Positions 17,202 through 25,993 of a DNA stretch of 64,000 nucleotides are shown here, one piece after another. Source of the DNA: Kitasatospora gansuensis. GTDB taxonomy: Bacteria; Actinomycetota; Actinomycetes; Streptomycetales; Streptomycetaceae. Each line of letters begins with the position of its first letter. The stretch's first letter is position 1. The notes under the pieces are model-generated. The model had not been told where the DNA came from, ran no database searches, and saw only the letters and a list, made by a program, of their open reading frames with translations. The stretch is taken from positions 7,936,001-8,000,000 of the forward strand of contig NZ_JACHJR010000001.1 in assembly GCF_014203705.1 (NCBI RefSeq), written 5' to 3'. Position numbers and translations under genes: made by a program.

Positions 17202-17953
17202 GCGGTACGGCGGATGCGGCCGGCGTAGCGTGCCTCCAGCACCCGGTTGTGTTCGTCACCGCCGGGAATGTTGGCCGACAGGTAGACGGGCGGGACGCCG
17301 CCGGCGGCCTCGATCCGCGCGATCACCTCGGCGACGATCTGCTGGGCGAGCAGGGCGGCGGTGATCGAGGAGATGCCGCAGGCCCGGCCGCCGCCGCTCA
17401 TCGGCAGCACGGCGTCGCCGTAGGGCGCCCCGTTGTCCAGCGCGACGTCGGCCAGGTCGCGCAGCCGCAGGCCGGACGGGTGCTTGGGCTCGACGCGGGC
17501 GGTGTGCTCGGCGGAGGTGATGGCGATCAGCGGGTGGCCGTTCTCCTTGGCCAGCCGGGCGAGTTCGACCACGCAGCCGTTCACGCCGGAGTTCGAGGCG
17601 AGCACGAAGACGTCGGCCGGGTGCGGCGCCGCGAGCTCGTACAGCAGGGCGGCGGAGTCGGTGCCGCGCTCCAACTCGGGCCCCGCCAGGGCCTCCAGCG
17701 GCCGCCCGCCGTAGAGCACCACGTCGCGCAGGGCGATCCGGTTGCTGGGGACCAGCCCGCCGGCCCGGCCCGCGATCTCCATGGCGAGCGCCTCGGAGTG
17801 ACCGGTGCCGAACGCCTGCACGATGCCGTCGGCGGCCAGCGCCGCGACGATCAACTCGGCGGCCCCGACCACCCCTTCGGCCTGTTCCTTGCTGACGCGG
17901 TCGATGGCGGCGTGGGCCGCGGCCGCGAACTCCGCCGCTGACGGTGTGGGCAC
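17198..17953 (-). CDS. SIS-domain phosphosugar-binding protein (UPF0309-like)
   Basis: 251 residues with one SIS domain: IVQAFGTGHSEALAMEIAGRAGG near residues 47-69, VFVLASNSGVNGCVVELA near 120, and LIAITSAEHTARVEPKHPSG. These bind phosphosugars; relatives include sugar isomerases and MurNAc-6-P etherases, and this length fits UPF0309. GTG 17953 is chosen because GAGGAGG ends 5 bp before it; an ATG 14 codons upstream has no ribosome site. It is first in a two-gene operon with the GlcNAc-kinase-like gene. Confidence 0.82.
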   Translation of the reverse strand: MPTPSAAEFAAAAHAAIDRVSKEQAEGVVGAAELIVAALAADGIVQAFGTGHSEALAMEIAGRAGGLVPSNRIALRDVVLYGGRPLEALAGPELERGTDSAALLYELAAPHPADVFVLASNSGVNGCVVELARLAKENGHPLIAITSAEHTARVEPKHPSGLRLRDLADVALDNGAPYGDAVLPMSGGGRACGISSITAALLAQQIVAEVIARIEAAGGVPPVYLSANIPGGDEHNRVLEARYAGRIRRTA

Positions 17954-18110
17954 CTGGACCTCCTCGTTGGGCGATGTGCTCGGTGTGCTGCCCAACTATG
18001 GGGCCGGGTACACCTGCTGCCAACGAGTGGACTAGACCATCCGGGGCTTCGTGGGAGTGGATCCGGTACCAGGAGTCGGGCCCGTCGGCGGACCTGTCAC
18101 ACTGATCGAC

Positions 18111-18335
18111 ATGACCCCCGACCGTCGCAGCCTCGGGCTGCCCGCATTCTCCGAGCCCGCCACCGACGCGCCCGTCCCGGCGCCGAGCAGTGGCCACCGG
18201 TTGCCCCCCGTCGAGCAGGGCGCCGACTTCCGGCAGCCGCCCGGCGAGGAGGCCGTCGTGCCACGTCCGGCCCGCCGACCGCTCGCCGTGGGCGGCCTGA
18301 CCTTCTCCGACCCGGACTCCGGTACCGCGAGCTGA
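18111..18335 (+). CDS. Short hypothetical protein, Pro-rich
   Basis: 74 residues, beginning MTPDRRSLGLPAFSEPATDA and ending AVGGLTFSDPDSGTAS, rich in Pro, Ala and Glu and probably disordered. There is no Shine-Dalgarno sequence, so if translated it may be leaderless. The high third-position GC supports coding but the composition makes this weak. It lies between the SIS gene and the convergent synthase gene. Confidence 0.4.
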   Translation: MTPDRRSLGLPAFSEPATDAPVPAPSSGHRLPPVEQGADFRQPPGEEAVVPRPARRPLAVGGLTFSDPDSGTAS

Positions 18336-18378
18336 CCGTACGGTCGCCCAGGGCCGCCGTAGGGCCGCCCTCGGGCCG

Positions 18379-19299
18379 TCAGCTGGGCGACCGCCGGGCC
18401 CGCAGGTACTCGCGGCCCAGCAGTCGGAGCGCGGCGAACTTGCCAGGACTCGCCGGCCGGCGCAGCAGAGCCGCGCCGGCGGAGCGCGCGGCGGCGCTGG
18501 TGAGCTCGTCCACGCGGACCAGGCACCGGACCATCGGCCGGTGGGCGGCCGGTACGAGGCCGATGACTGCCCGGCCCGCCGTCAGGGTGCGGTCCACCCG
18601 GTCCAGTTGGTCGGTCAACAGCGCCAGCACGGCCGGCCCGGTCCTGGCCTGCTCCAGATCGGTCCGGGTGACGCCGTGCTCGGCCAAGGTCTGCGCCGGG
18701 AGGGTCAGCCGGCCGTCCGCCAGGTCCTCGGCGAGGTCGTTGACGAAGTCCAGCCGCTGGCCGGCGTCGATGAACGTCCGGCAGGCCGCCCGGTAGGCGG
18801 TCTGGTCACCGTCCGGGCCGAGCAGGGTGGCCACGACCATGAAGGCGGGCAGCGAGTACCCGTCCACGTAGCGCTGGTAGTCGTCCTCGGTGGCGAACCC
18901 GGCGAACTCGAGATCCGCGGTCGCGGCGGCGAGGTAGTCCACGACACGGTCTCGCAGCCCGGGGTGCGCCTCGACGCTGTGCAGCAGCGGCCGGATCTCC
19001 GGGTTGTCGGAACGCCCGGCGGCGAGACTCTCGGAGACCTTCCGCTCCCAGCGGGCGGACGCCGCCCGGCGGTCGGCCGCGGGGCCGCTGTCGAGCAGGG
19101 TGTCGGTGCGGTGCATGAACGCCGCAGCCGCGATCACGTGCGGGACCAGCGCGGCGGGCAGCAGCAGGCCGGTGGCCACCGCGACCTCCCGCTTGTACGC
19201 GGCGACCTGCTGCCGCTGCCGTCCGTAGTCCGCCCGCAGTCCGGGGTCGTGCACCCCGGCCGCGTCCAGCGCCCGTTCCCACCTGCCCACTCGGTCCAC
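18379..19299 (-). CDS. Squalene/phytoene synthase-like prenyl transferase
   Basis: 306 residues of the trans-isoprenyl diphosphate head-to-head synthase family. The first aspartate-rich site is [10 protein letters not shown] (near residue 55) and the second is [15 protein letters not shown] (near 190), both binding diphosphate-Mg2+. [11 protein letters not shown] segment is also seen in the family. It would condense two prenyl diphosphates to squalene or phytoene, at the membrane face. GTG 19299 follows GAGAGGA; an ATG at 19401 lacks one. No other carotenoid or hopanoid gene is nearby, so the product is unclear. Confidence 0.82.
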   Translation of the reverse strand: MDRVGRWERALDAAGVHDPGLRADYGRQRQQVAAYKREVAVATGLLLPAALVPHVIAAAAFMHRTDTLLDSGPAADRRAASARWERKVSESLAAGRSDNPEIRPLLHSVEAHPGLRDRVVDYLAAATADLEFAGFATEDDYQRYVDGYSLPAFMVVATLLGPDGDQTAYRAACRTFIDAGQRLDFVNDLAEDLADGRLTLPAQTLAEHGVTRTDLEQARTGPAVLALLTDQLDRVDRTLTAGRAVIGLVPAAHRPMVRCLVRVDELTSAAARSAGAALLRRPASPGKFAALRLLGREYLRARRSPS

Positions 19300-19541
19300 C
19301 GATCCTCTCGCCCGAGGCACCGAGCCTAATCCGCGGCTGCTGGACGACCTGCTCCCGGGGGCATGCCGTCCGAGGACTGACGGTTCGTCGGAGGTGTTCA
19401 TTCGGACGGGTGAAACCGTGGGCGGGTCCCCCATCTCCCCTGACCGGAGCGGGAGATCATCGACTGCCGTGGCCCCGTCACCCGGGGCTCGGTCGGCGCG
19501 CCCACGCGTGCGCCGTGGCACGAGCCGGAGGACTGGCAACG

Positions 19542-19751
19542 ATGGCAACAGGCACTGTGAAGTGGTTCAACGCGGAGAAGGGCTACGGCTTCGCCAGCCA
19601 GGACGACGGAGGCCCGGACGTGTTCGTGCACTTCTCGGCGATCCAGAGCGGTGGATACCGGAGCCTGGAGGAGAACCAGCGGGTGGAGTTCGAGATCACC
19701 CAGGGCCCGAAGGGCCCGCAGGCGGAAATGCTCCGGGTCCTGGAGGACTGA
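19542..19751 (+). CDS. cspA: Cold-shock domain protein
   Basis: 69 residues, a single cold-shock domain with RNP1 [10 protein letters not shown] and RNP2 VFVHFSAI. It binds single-stranded RNA or DNA as an RNA chaperone. Start ATG 19542 has GGAGG 11 bp upstream. It is preceded by about 240 bp to the divergent synthase gene and followed by a strong hairpin, so it is monocistronic. Streptomycetes carry several such paralogues, so the symbol is generic. Confidence 0.93.
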   Translation: MATGTVKWFNAEKGYGFASQDDGGPDVFVHFSAIQSGGYRSLEENQRVEFEITQGPKGPQAEMLRVLED

Positions 19752-19797
19752 ACCCTCCCCACGCGAGCGGCAGCCGGCCGCCCGCACCTCGTCGCGT

Positions 19798-19828
19798 GCC
19801 CCGCCCGGTGCGGGGCCCGGCCTTTCTC
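19798..19828 (+). terminator. Terminator of cold-shock gene
   Basis: GCCCCGC-CCGGT-GCGGGGC forms a perfect 7-bp stem 47 bp after the cspA stop, followed by CCGGCCTTTCTC with a short pyrimidine tail. This matches factor-independent terminators in high-GC actinomycetes. Confidence 0.7.
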
Positions 19829-19957
19829 AGCAGGTCGCGCGGGGACACGCTGTCGGCCTGTCTGGGCGACGGCGCCCGGCTGTTCGTCGTTCCGTCAACG
19901 GTGCTGATCCTGGTGTTCGCGATCCTCGACTACCCCACGGGTACAGGGGATAGTTGC

Positions 19958-20959
19958 TCAGCGGGTGCGACGACGCGCGAGGACGACTGTGCCGGTGCCG
20001 AGCAGTACCGCGCCGGTGCCGAGGGCCGTGAGCAGCGGGGTGTCGTCGGAGGAACCCGTGCTGGCCAACCGACCGGCGACCGGAAGCGAGACCCGGTCCG
20101 GTGCCGGGACGGGAGAAGCGGAGGCGCTGGGATGGGTTGCCGGCACCGGACGGGGCGAACTCCCGCCCGAGACCGGCGGGGTTCCTGCGGGTACGACCTT
20201 GAAGTCCCACCGGTAAGCGGCGCCGTGGCCGCACTTGCCCTCCACACCCAGCGAGTAGCCGACGGTGAAGAAATAGGCGCTCGCGGCGGGCGCCCCGTTC
20301 TCGACCCGGATCCGCATCCGGGCGTCCACGTACTCACCGGCCCGCAGATCCCTCGCCCCGGCGAACAGACCGTAGTTGGCGATCTCCTTGGGAGCCTTCT
20401 TCCACGTCTGGTCGGCGACGTCGAACCACTGGAGGGTCAGCAGGAGTTGGTCAACGTCTGTGACGCCGTCGCTGCGCACCACACCCAGATCGATGTTCAG
20501 GTCGACCTGAGCCAGCGTCCGGTCGGAGATGTTGGTGGCCCGGTAGCCGAACTCGTGCCAGCCCGAGCCCGCGACGATGGTGCCGGGAAGGCCGCGCAGC
20601 TCGGACCGGACGGAGTTCTCCCCGAACGGGTACTCCCGGCACTCCTTGCCCGGCGACGGCCGGGGCAGGTCGCCCACCGCGCCCGGAGTGTGCGACGGCT
20701 CCGGCGAAGCGCTCGGCGAAGTGGAAGTGCCAGCGGACGCGCTCGGCAGGGCAGAAGTACTCGCCGACGCGCTCGGGGCGGACGATGCGGCCGCCTCTCC
20801 TGCCGCGTCCGTACTCGCCGAGGCGGAGGCGCTCGCCGAGGCGCCCGTAGCACTGTCACCGTCCACGGCCTGGGCCTGCGTGCCGCCCACAAGGGCCACC
20901 GAGCCGAGCGCGGCCGCGACCACCGCGGTCGCCCTCATCCGACGAAGCTTCATCTGCAC
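19958..20959 (-). CDS. Cell-wall anchored protein with LASTG sorting signal
   Basis: 333 residues: signal peptide (MRATAVVAAALGSVALVGG) cleaved near QAQA; a Ser/Ala-rich stalk with repeated SAS motifs to about residue 85; a globular beta domain (CREYPFGENSV to CGHGAAYRWDFKVV) with two Cys probably bridged; a Pro/Ser linker; and a C-terminal sorting signal LASTG, hydrophobic TALGTGAVLLGTGTVVLA and RRRTR. LAxTG is the form used by streptomycete sortase E, so it should be covalently attached to peptidoglycan. The globular part is not recognised. Start could be ATG 20959 or 20953. Confidence 0.82.
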   Translation of the reverse strand: MQMKLRRMRATAVVAAALGSVALVGGTQAQAVDGDSATGASASASASASTDAAGEAAASSAPSASASTSALPSASAGTSTSPSASPEPSHTPGAVGDLPRPSPGKECREYPFGENSVRSELRGLPGTIVAGSGWHEFGYRATNISDRTLAQVDLNIDLGVVRSDGVTDVDQLLLTLQWFDVADQTWKKAPKEIANYGLFAGARDLRAGEYVDARMRIRVENGAPAASAYFFTVGYSLGVEGKCGHGAAYRWDFKVVPAGTPPVSGGSSPRPVPATHPSASASPVPAPDRVSLPVAGRLASTGSSDDTPLLTALGTGAVLLGTGTVVLARRRTR

Positions 20960-21221
20960 TGTTCCCCCAAGAGTTACAGGTTCCCAGGATGAGAGCCCAC
21001 GGCAGCCCGATCACCTCGCGACCGGGCTGTACCGAGGGAGAGTGTAGGCACCCGAACTGAACACTCCCGACACCGGGGCTCGGGTATCGTCCCTGGCCAG
21101 AGGTGGTGAGGCCGAGCCATCGCAGGACAACGCCGTCCAGCATCCGAGGAATCGCCAGCCTGGCGACCTCCGTACCTGAATTGGTTTGCAGCCGTCCCGC
21201 AGTCCGCGTTGATACTTCGGC

Positions 21222-21656
21222 ATGAGCAGAATCGCGCAGGTGATCGTGCTGGCCCAGTACGCGGACAAGGTGATGGACCCGCTGACCCGACCGGACGACT
21301 CACGCAGCTGGGAAGGTCAGTTCGAGCAGCTCGCCATGTTCGCGGACGGGTGGATGATCGAGTTCACCCGGGTTCGCCCGAGGTCGGGCTTGCTGCGGCA
21401 CTTGGAGTCCCTGGAGTGGCCGCATCCGGCGAGCGTGCAGGTGCTGATCCATGACGAGGAGGACGACTGCTTCGGATTGTGGATGATGCGGGACGGGGTG
21501 CTGGTCGAGGTGCCGCTCCCTGGCCACCGGCGTCTGCATCCTCCAGCGCCGGCAACGGATGAGTTCCCGCCCCAGCCCGGCCTGCTGTGGCGGACGGAAA
21601 CGACCGTGCCATCCGGATTCTCGACGGAGCGTCAGGACCAGCGCCCCGCCTGGTAG
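21222..21656 (+). CDS. Hypothetical protein
   Basis: 144 residues, soluble. Segments include AQVIVLAQYADKVMDPLT, EQLAMFADGWMIEFTRVRP, LLRHLESLEWPHPASVQVLIHDEEDD and FGLWMMRDGVLVEVPL, with a Pro-rich tail. No family is recognised. Its stop lies only a few bases before the IS relic at 21671, so the C-terminus may have been altered by that insertion. The start ATG has no strong ribosome site. Confidence 0.55.
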   Translation: MSRIAQVIVLAQYADKVMDPLTRPDDSRSWEGQFEQLAMFADGWMIEFTRVRPRSGLLRHLESLEWPHPASVQVLIHDEEDDCFGLWMMRDGVLVEVPLPGHRRLHPPAPATDEFPPQPGLLWRTETTVPSGFSTERQDQRPAW

Positions 21657-21670
21657 AGCTCGTTCAGCTA

Positions 21671-21800
21671 CTAAGAGGTCGCGCGGATAGGCGGCATGCA
21701 GGTCGGCCGACAGAGAGAGCAGGCACAGGTTCCGTGATCACAGAGTTGTGACGCTCTGTGACTCATCAAGGAGCCTTGTGCCTGCGCTGCCATGGTTCAT
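21671..21800 (+). mobile_element. IS5-family relic (5' end only)
   Basis: This stretch aligns with the right end of the intact IS at 22789-23762 read on the opposite strand. Shared blocks are the end (GCGCGGATAGGCGG versus GCGCAGATAGGCGG), GGCACAGG, GTGATCA, GAGTT, ACGCTCTGTGAC and the first transposase codons (GTGCCTGCGCTGCCA versus GTGCCCGTCCTGCCA). The alignment breaks off near 21800. It is a diverged cousin of the intact element, in inverted orientation, with only the methyltransferase gene between them. Confidence 0.6.
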
Positions 21801-21893
21801 GAGGCGCACAGGAATCGCGAGGTGATCCGCCCCGGATGGTGAACCGCCGAAACTCGGATGCGGGCGCCGCTCTTGCCTGCCATTCTCGGGCCC

Positions 21894-22676
21894 ATGCGTA
21901 CGTTCGAAGAGCTCGTGGAGGAAGGCGAGGCCGTCCCCACTGCGGGGTGGGACTTCTCCTGGTTCGCCGGTCGCGCCAGCGAGCAGCGGCCGTCCTGGGG
22001 GTACGCGAGGCTGCTTGCCGAGCGGATGGCGAAGGCCGCGGCCGGACTCGACATCCAGACGGGCGGCGGCGAGGTGCTGGCCTCGATCCCCATCGCCCCG
22101 CCGCTGCTGGCGGCGACGGAGTCCTGGCCCCCGAACGTCGAGATCGCCCGCCGCACCCTGGCGAAGTTCGACGCGACCGTCGTCGAGACCGAGGACGCGG
22201 CCGACCTGCCCTTCGCGGAGGAGTCGTTCGACCTGGTGGTCAGTCGGCATCCCGTGGTGACCCGCTGGGACGAGGTGCGAAGGGTGCTGCGTCCGAACGG
22301 CGTGTACCTGGCCCAACAGGTCGGCTCCGGCTCGGTGCGCGAACTGACCGAGTTTATGATGGGACCTCAGCCGCTAATGTCGCGGCCTATGCCGGTGACC
22401 ACCACCTACGCCGGTACGAGCCCGATCGCGGCGGTGGCCGCCGCGGAGGCGGTGGGTCTGGACGTCGTCGACGTGCGCCAGGAAGCCCTCCGGATGGAGT
22501 TCCATGACATCGCGGCGGTGGTCCACTTCCTACGCAAGGTGATCTGGATCGTCCCCGGCTTCACGGTGGACGCCTACCGTGACCGCCTGGCGGAGCTCCA
22601 CTCCTTCATTGAGCGCCATGGTCCGTTCGTGGCTTACTCGCAGCGCTTCCTTATCGAGGCGCACTGGCGGAGGTAG
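21894..22676 (+). CDS. SAM-dependent methyltransferase
   Basis: 260 residues of the class I, type 11 methyltransferase kind. Motif I GLDIQTGGGEVL is near residues 47-58, post-I VVETEDAADLPFAEESFDLVVSRH gives motifs II and III, and RRVLRPNGVYLAQQV is motif IV. The N-terminal GWDFSWFAGRASEQRPSWGY is shared with relatives of unknown substrate. ATG 21894 is preferred because motif I is then at the usual place. It is flanked by two inverted IS5-type sequences, which suggests past mobilisation. Confidence 0.82.
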   Translation: MRTFEELVEEGEAVPTAGWDFSWFAGRASEQRPSWGYARLLAERMAKAAAGLDIQTGGGEVLASIPIAPPLLAATESWPPNVEIARRTLAKFDATVVETEDAADLPFAEESFDLVVSRHPVVTRWDEVRRVLRPNGVYLAQQVGSGSVRELTEFMMGPQPLMSRPMPVTTTYAGTSPIAAVAAAEAVGLDVVDVRQEALRMEFHDIAAVVHFLRKVIWIVPGFTVDAYRDRLAELHSFIERHGPFVAYSQRFLIEAHWRR

Positions 22677-22788
22677 CGAGAGCGTCCGGACCGGTTGCTC
22701 GAGGTCCGCGGCTGTGCTGGTCGCCCGTACCCACACGGGAGGTCACGTCAAGAAGCGGTTTGCGATCCCTGACCGGCTGATTAGCCGT

Positions 22789-23762
22789 TAAGCAGCCACT
22801 CGGACAGGGGGCTGCTCATGGTCGGCGTCGGGGGCGTGTGTCCCAGCGGTGGGTGGTCCAGGCCCGGCGGATCAGGCTACGGACGGTGATGATCGTGTCG
22901 GCGAGGTCGAAGAAGGCTTCGATGACGCTGGTGCGGCGTTCGTAGCAGCGGGCGAGGCGGTGGAAGGCGTTCTGCCAGGCGTGGGTGCGCTCGACGTGCC
23001 ACCGCTGGCTTGCCTGGATGGGCGCCTTCTTGCCCTTGTGCGCGATGCGGCCGTGCAGGTGGCGGGCGGCGAGTTCGGTGCGGGTCTTGTCCGAGTCGTA
23101 ACCGGCGTCCAGGTGCACGGTGACGTCGTCGGGCAGCGGCCCGAGGTCGTCCAGCAGGTCCAGGGTCGGGGCGAGCAGTGGGGAGTCGTGTCGGTTCGTT
23201 CCGGCCAGGACCCTGCCCAGCGGAATGCCGTAACCATCCGTCATGCCCGAGCGTTTCAATCCCTGTTTGCCGCGGTCGACGGGTGAGCGCCCGGCGACCT
23301 CGCCGCCGCCGGGGGCCTTGGTGATGGAGCCGTCGACGGCGATCTGGTCGAGCACGAGTCCGACGATCCGGTCGTAGGACTCCAGCGCGATCTGCTTGAG
23401 CCGGGCGAAGATGCCGAGCCGGATCCACTCATCGCGGCGGTTGCGGATCGTGGTCGCGGAACAGGTGGTGTCGGCGATCGCCTGGTAGGAGCAGCCGAAG
23501 CGCAGCAGTTGCAGCAGCTTGTCGAAGACGATCCGGTTGCTGATGCGGGGGCGGTGGCAGCCCAGCGGATGGGCGGGATCGACCGTCGGGTGCTCGGGCA
23601 GCAGCGCCGCGAATTGGTCCCAGAGCGGGTCGGTCAGCCATGATGGCAGGACGGGCACAGGTCCCCCAGTGGTCACAGAGCGTCGTAACTCCATGATCAC
23701 CGGGGCCTGTGCCCGCCTTGCTGCCGGCGTCCAGGGCACCGCCTATCTGCGCGAGCTCTAAG
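22789..23762 (-). mobile_element. IS5-family insertion sequence
   Basis: The element holds one transposase gene and has imperfect terminal inverted repeats of about 25 bp: left TTAAGCAGCCACTCGGACAG and the complement of the right end, beginning TTAGAGCTCGCGCAG. They share about half their positions, mostly GGACAGGGGG/AGATAGGCGG. A target duplication is not clear: TTA on the left and TAA on the right. Boundaries are good to a few bases. Confidence 0.65.
22816..23694 (-). CDS. IS5-family DDE transposase
   Basis: 292 residues. An N-terminal helical region (LWDQFAALLPEH, KLLQLLRFGCSYQAIAD, TIRNRRDEWIRLGIF) binds the ends. The catalytic DDE residues are the Asp in IAVDGSITKAP, the Asp in VHLDAGYDSD and the Glu in WHVERTHAWQ. 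The frame is intact from start to stop, so it may be active. The exact start is uncertain: ATG 23694 is taken; an earlier GTG at 23739 and a later GTG before VLPSWL are possible. Confidence 0.85.
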   Translation of the reverse strand: MELRRSVTTGGPVPVLPSWLTDPLWDQFAALLPEHPTVDPAHPLGCHRPRISNRIVFDKLLQLLRFGCSYQAIADTTCSATTIRNRRDEWIRLGIFARLKQIALESYDRIVGLVLDQIAVDGSITKAPGGGEVAGRSPVDRGKQGLKRSGMTDGYGIPLGRVLAGTNRHDSPLLAPTLDLLDDLGPLPDDVTVHLDAGYDSDKTRTELAARHLHGRIAHKGKKAPIQASQRWHVERTHAWQNAFHRLARCYERRTSVIEAFFDLADTIITVRSLIRRAWTTHRWDTRPRRRP

Positions 23763-23812
23763 ACGCCAGTTCTTTTGGTCGGACGCCTCCGAGTCAGCGG
23801 TCGTTCGCGGGC

Positions 23813-24340
23813 TCAGTGCACTCTTTCAGGATGGCGGCGAAGGTGATGCTGGCGGACTCGGCTGGGAAGACCCGAGGGGCCATGGGCGCCGTCCGGTGAC
23901 GTGATCACGTAGTGGTGAGCGACGTAGGAGAGACCTCCCCAGCGTTCTCGGTTGTGGGCGCGCATCAGGACCTGGCTGCATCTCGTGCAGGCGATCCACG
24001 GGACGAGGACGACGCCGACCGGGTCCTGGCCGAACCCACCCGCCGGCTTCTCGATACCGCCGCCGTGTTCAAGTACCTTCAGATGGGCTGGCAGGTTATC
24101 TCCACAGCATTGGAGGATCCGGGGCGTAAGTGTCTCCCCCTCGCCCCATATTTCCGCGAGTACGGAGATCTGCGCCCTGACCGTCTCGCTGATCGGTACT
24201 TGATGGGCGAGGATCCCGGAGACGAGCAGGCCGAGCCCCGCCTCCTGCTCCCCGATGCTCCAGCAGTCCCGGACCTCTTGGGCCTCGGCCTCCGGTAGCA
24301 GGGCGGTGAGCTGGTTCCAGACAACGACGTCATCGGTCAC
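23813..24340 (-). CDS. Hypothetical protein with CxxC
   Basis: 175 residues, starting VTDDVVVWNQLTALLPEAEA, then WSIGEQEAGLGLLVSGILAHQVPISETVRAQISVLAEIWGE, all helical, and a C-terminal part with IACTRCSQVLMRAHNRERWG, where the CxxC and His could bind a metal. No family is recognised. The third-position GC is lower than in neighbouring genes, in line with acquired DNA. The GTG start has no good ribosome site. Confidence 0.5.
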   Translation of the reverse strand: MTDDVVVWNQLTALLPEAEAQEVRDCWSIGEQEAGLGLLVSGILAHQVPISETVRAQISVLAEIWGEGETLTPRILQCCGDNLPAHLKVLEHGGGIEKPAGGFGQDPVGVVLVPWIACTRCSQVLMRAHNRERWGGLSYVAHHYVITSPDGAHGPSGLPSRVRQHHLRRHPERVH

Positions 24341-24672
24341 CCGTCCGACGCTACCGGCTGATGCTGACGCCCAGACGCCGGAGGCAGATGAGCCATCAGG
24401 GAGACGGTCACCGCGACATCTGATGGGCTGACCATCAGCGCGGACGCAACGATCGACGACGACAAGCCAGAACTGGCCCAAGGCAACCAGGCGTACCTGC
24501 TGGAGCTGCCAGACGCCGTCGCTACGACCGTACCGGCATTTCGACGCTTGGCGACTACGTCCAACAGCTCGTGAAGGCCGCCCCCCGGGCTGGTGGCCGA
24601 CGCTGTCGCACAATCCCGCGCCGGACGTTAACGACACGCTGAGCACCGGGAGTTGGTGCGGGCCGCCGAGGC
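24341..24672. other. Intergenic stretch without an intact gene
   Basis: 332 bp between two leftward genes. A possible protein trace on the plus strand reads DDDKPELAQGNQAYLLELPDA (about 24455-24520), without start or continuation. Third-position GC is moderate. I see no RNA gene and no repeat here. Confidence 0.4.
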
Positions 24673-25887
24673 TCAGAAGAAGCGGCCGAGGGTGTCCTGC
24701 CAGAGAGCCAGGGTCTGGGCGAGCTGGGTGGAGGCGCCGGCCGCGCCGGTGATGGCGGCCATGGCCAGGCGGGCCCGGCTGAGTGCGCGGGGACGGTCCG
24801 GTTCGGCGGCTGCCTCGGCGACGTCGGCGACGTGGTCGAGGAGTTCGGCGCGCCGCTCCGCGAGTGCGGGGTCCTGCTGGATGGCCTGGGTGAGTTCCTG
24901 GATGGCGGTCGCGGTCTCGCCCTGTCCGTCACGGTCGAGGGTGCCGATGGTCACGCCGATGCTCCGGATCGTCTCGGCCACCGCGAAACTGCTGTTCGTC
25001 ACCTGACTGTTGATGGCGCCCACGTTGCCGTAGACGGTGACCGGTGCCCGTTGCGGGCCCTGGCCCGACGCTTCGATGTGGTCCGGCATCTGCTGCTCCA
25101 CTTTCTCGAGATACTCCAGGCCGAGCGTCAGACAGGCGTCGGCCAGCGCCGTCGGGTGGGGTACGACCCGCCCCTCGCAGAACCGGAGCCCCCCGGTCAC
25201 CAGTCGCAGGCGATCGCCTACCTCATCATTCGTCAGGCCGCGATCGAGGACCGCAGCAGTCGCCGCGACCCACGCCCGGATGGCGGGCACGACCTGCTCC
25301 CCGGCAGCCGCTGCGCTCCGGAGCGCCTGCCCGGCCGTGAGCTGTTCCGCGATCTCCTCGCACAGCGCGCGGCCGACTATGCCGTCCCTGAGACGTCCGT
25401 GCCGGGGCGGGTCCCGTTCCTCGGGCACGTCGATGAGCGGTCGCACGATCGTCAGCCCGGAGTACAACGCGGCCATCCACTGGGCACGCTGGAGAGCGGT
25501 GGTCAGCGCGGTGTCGAAGTACCGGCGGGAGGTGACGACACCGTCCTCCACCCACCGGAGGCGCTGCTGGTCCACGGCCGACAGGGCAAAGAGCCACGCC
25601 TCTGGCGGCGAGCCCTGGTACGTGTACGTGACCCCGGCGTTGGGGAGGGGTGACTGGCTGCCGAGCGCCCACCGGCAGGCTCGCCGGAGCGCGTTCAGGG
25701 CGTCCGGCTTCGGTCTGCCCAGCAGGTTGGTGCCGTTCTCACGCCACGGGCCGAGGTACTCGACGACTTCCCTGGCCTCACGCCCGAGGTCCGCCAGCTG
25801 CTCGTACGACCGCCGACAGGCCAGCTCGTCGTTCTGCTCGATGACCCGCCTGGCCGCTTCCCTCGCCCCCGCCTCCATGCCCGCCAT
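24673..25887 (-). CDS. Large hypothetical protein of the variable region
   Basis: 404 residues, soluble and helical, no signal peptide. The first 260 residues include YLGPWRENGTNLLGRPKPDALNALRRACRWAL and VVPAIRAWVAATAAVLDRGLTNDEV. A short polar beta stretch follows (VTVYGNVGAINSQVTNSSFA, near residue 290), then a helical C-terminus (AIQELTQAIQQDPALAERRAELLDHV) ending in TLGRFF. The GNVG...S/N-rich segment before coiled helices is a pattern I associate with stress or defence-associated effector modules, but I cannot name a family. ATG 25887 or 25878 may be the start. Confidence 0.6.
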   Translation of the reverse strand: MAGMEAGAREAARRVIEQNDELACRRSYEQLADLGREAREVVEYLGPWRENGTNLLGRPKPDALNALRRACRWALGSQSPLPNAGVTYTYQGSPPEAWLFALSAVDQQRLRWVEDGVVTSRRYFDTALTTALQRAQWMAALYSGLTIVRPLIDVPEERDPPRHGRLRDGIVGRALCEEIAEQLTAGQALRSAAAAGEQVVPAIRAWVAATAAVLDRGLTNDEVGDRLRLVTGGLRFCEGRVVPHPTALADACLTLGLEYLEKVEQQMPDHIEASGQGPQRAPVTVYGNVGAINSQVTNSSFAVAETIRSIGVTIGTLDRDGQGETATAIQELTQAIQQDPALAERRAELLDHVADVAEAAAEPDRPRALSRARLAMAAITGAAGASTQLAQTLALWQDTLGRFF

Positions 25888-25993
25888 GGTCCACTGCTTC
25901 GCCTGCGGCTGACAATAGCGCCGCGCTGATTCGGAGCTGAACTCGTGGTCGGTAGGCGAGACTTCGCTCTCCCCACGACTGACTGACGTCCCG

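Noticed and set aside
20974-21143. Leftward frame with MLDGVVLRWLGL and DGCKPIQVRR text
   Set aside because: No ribosome site and poor third-position GC; it is the intergenic region between the surface protein and the next gene. Nothing else is assignable there.
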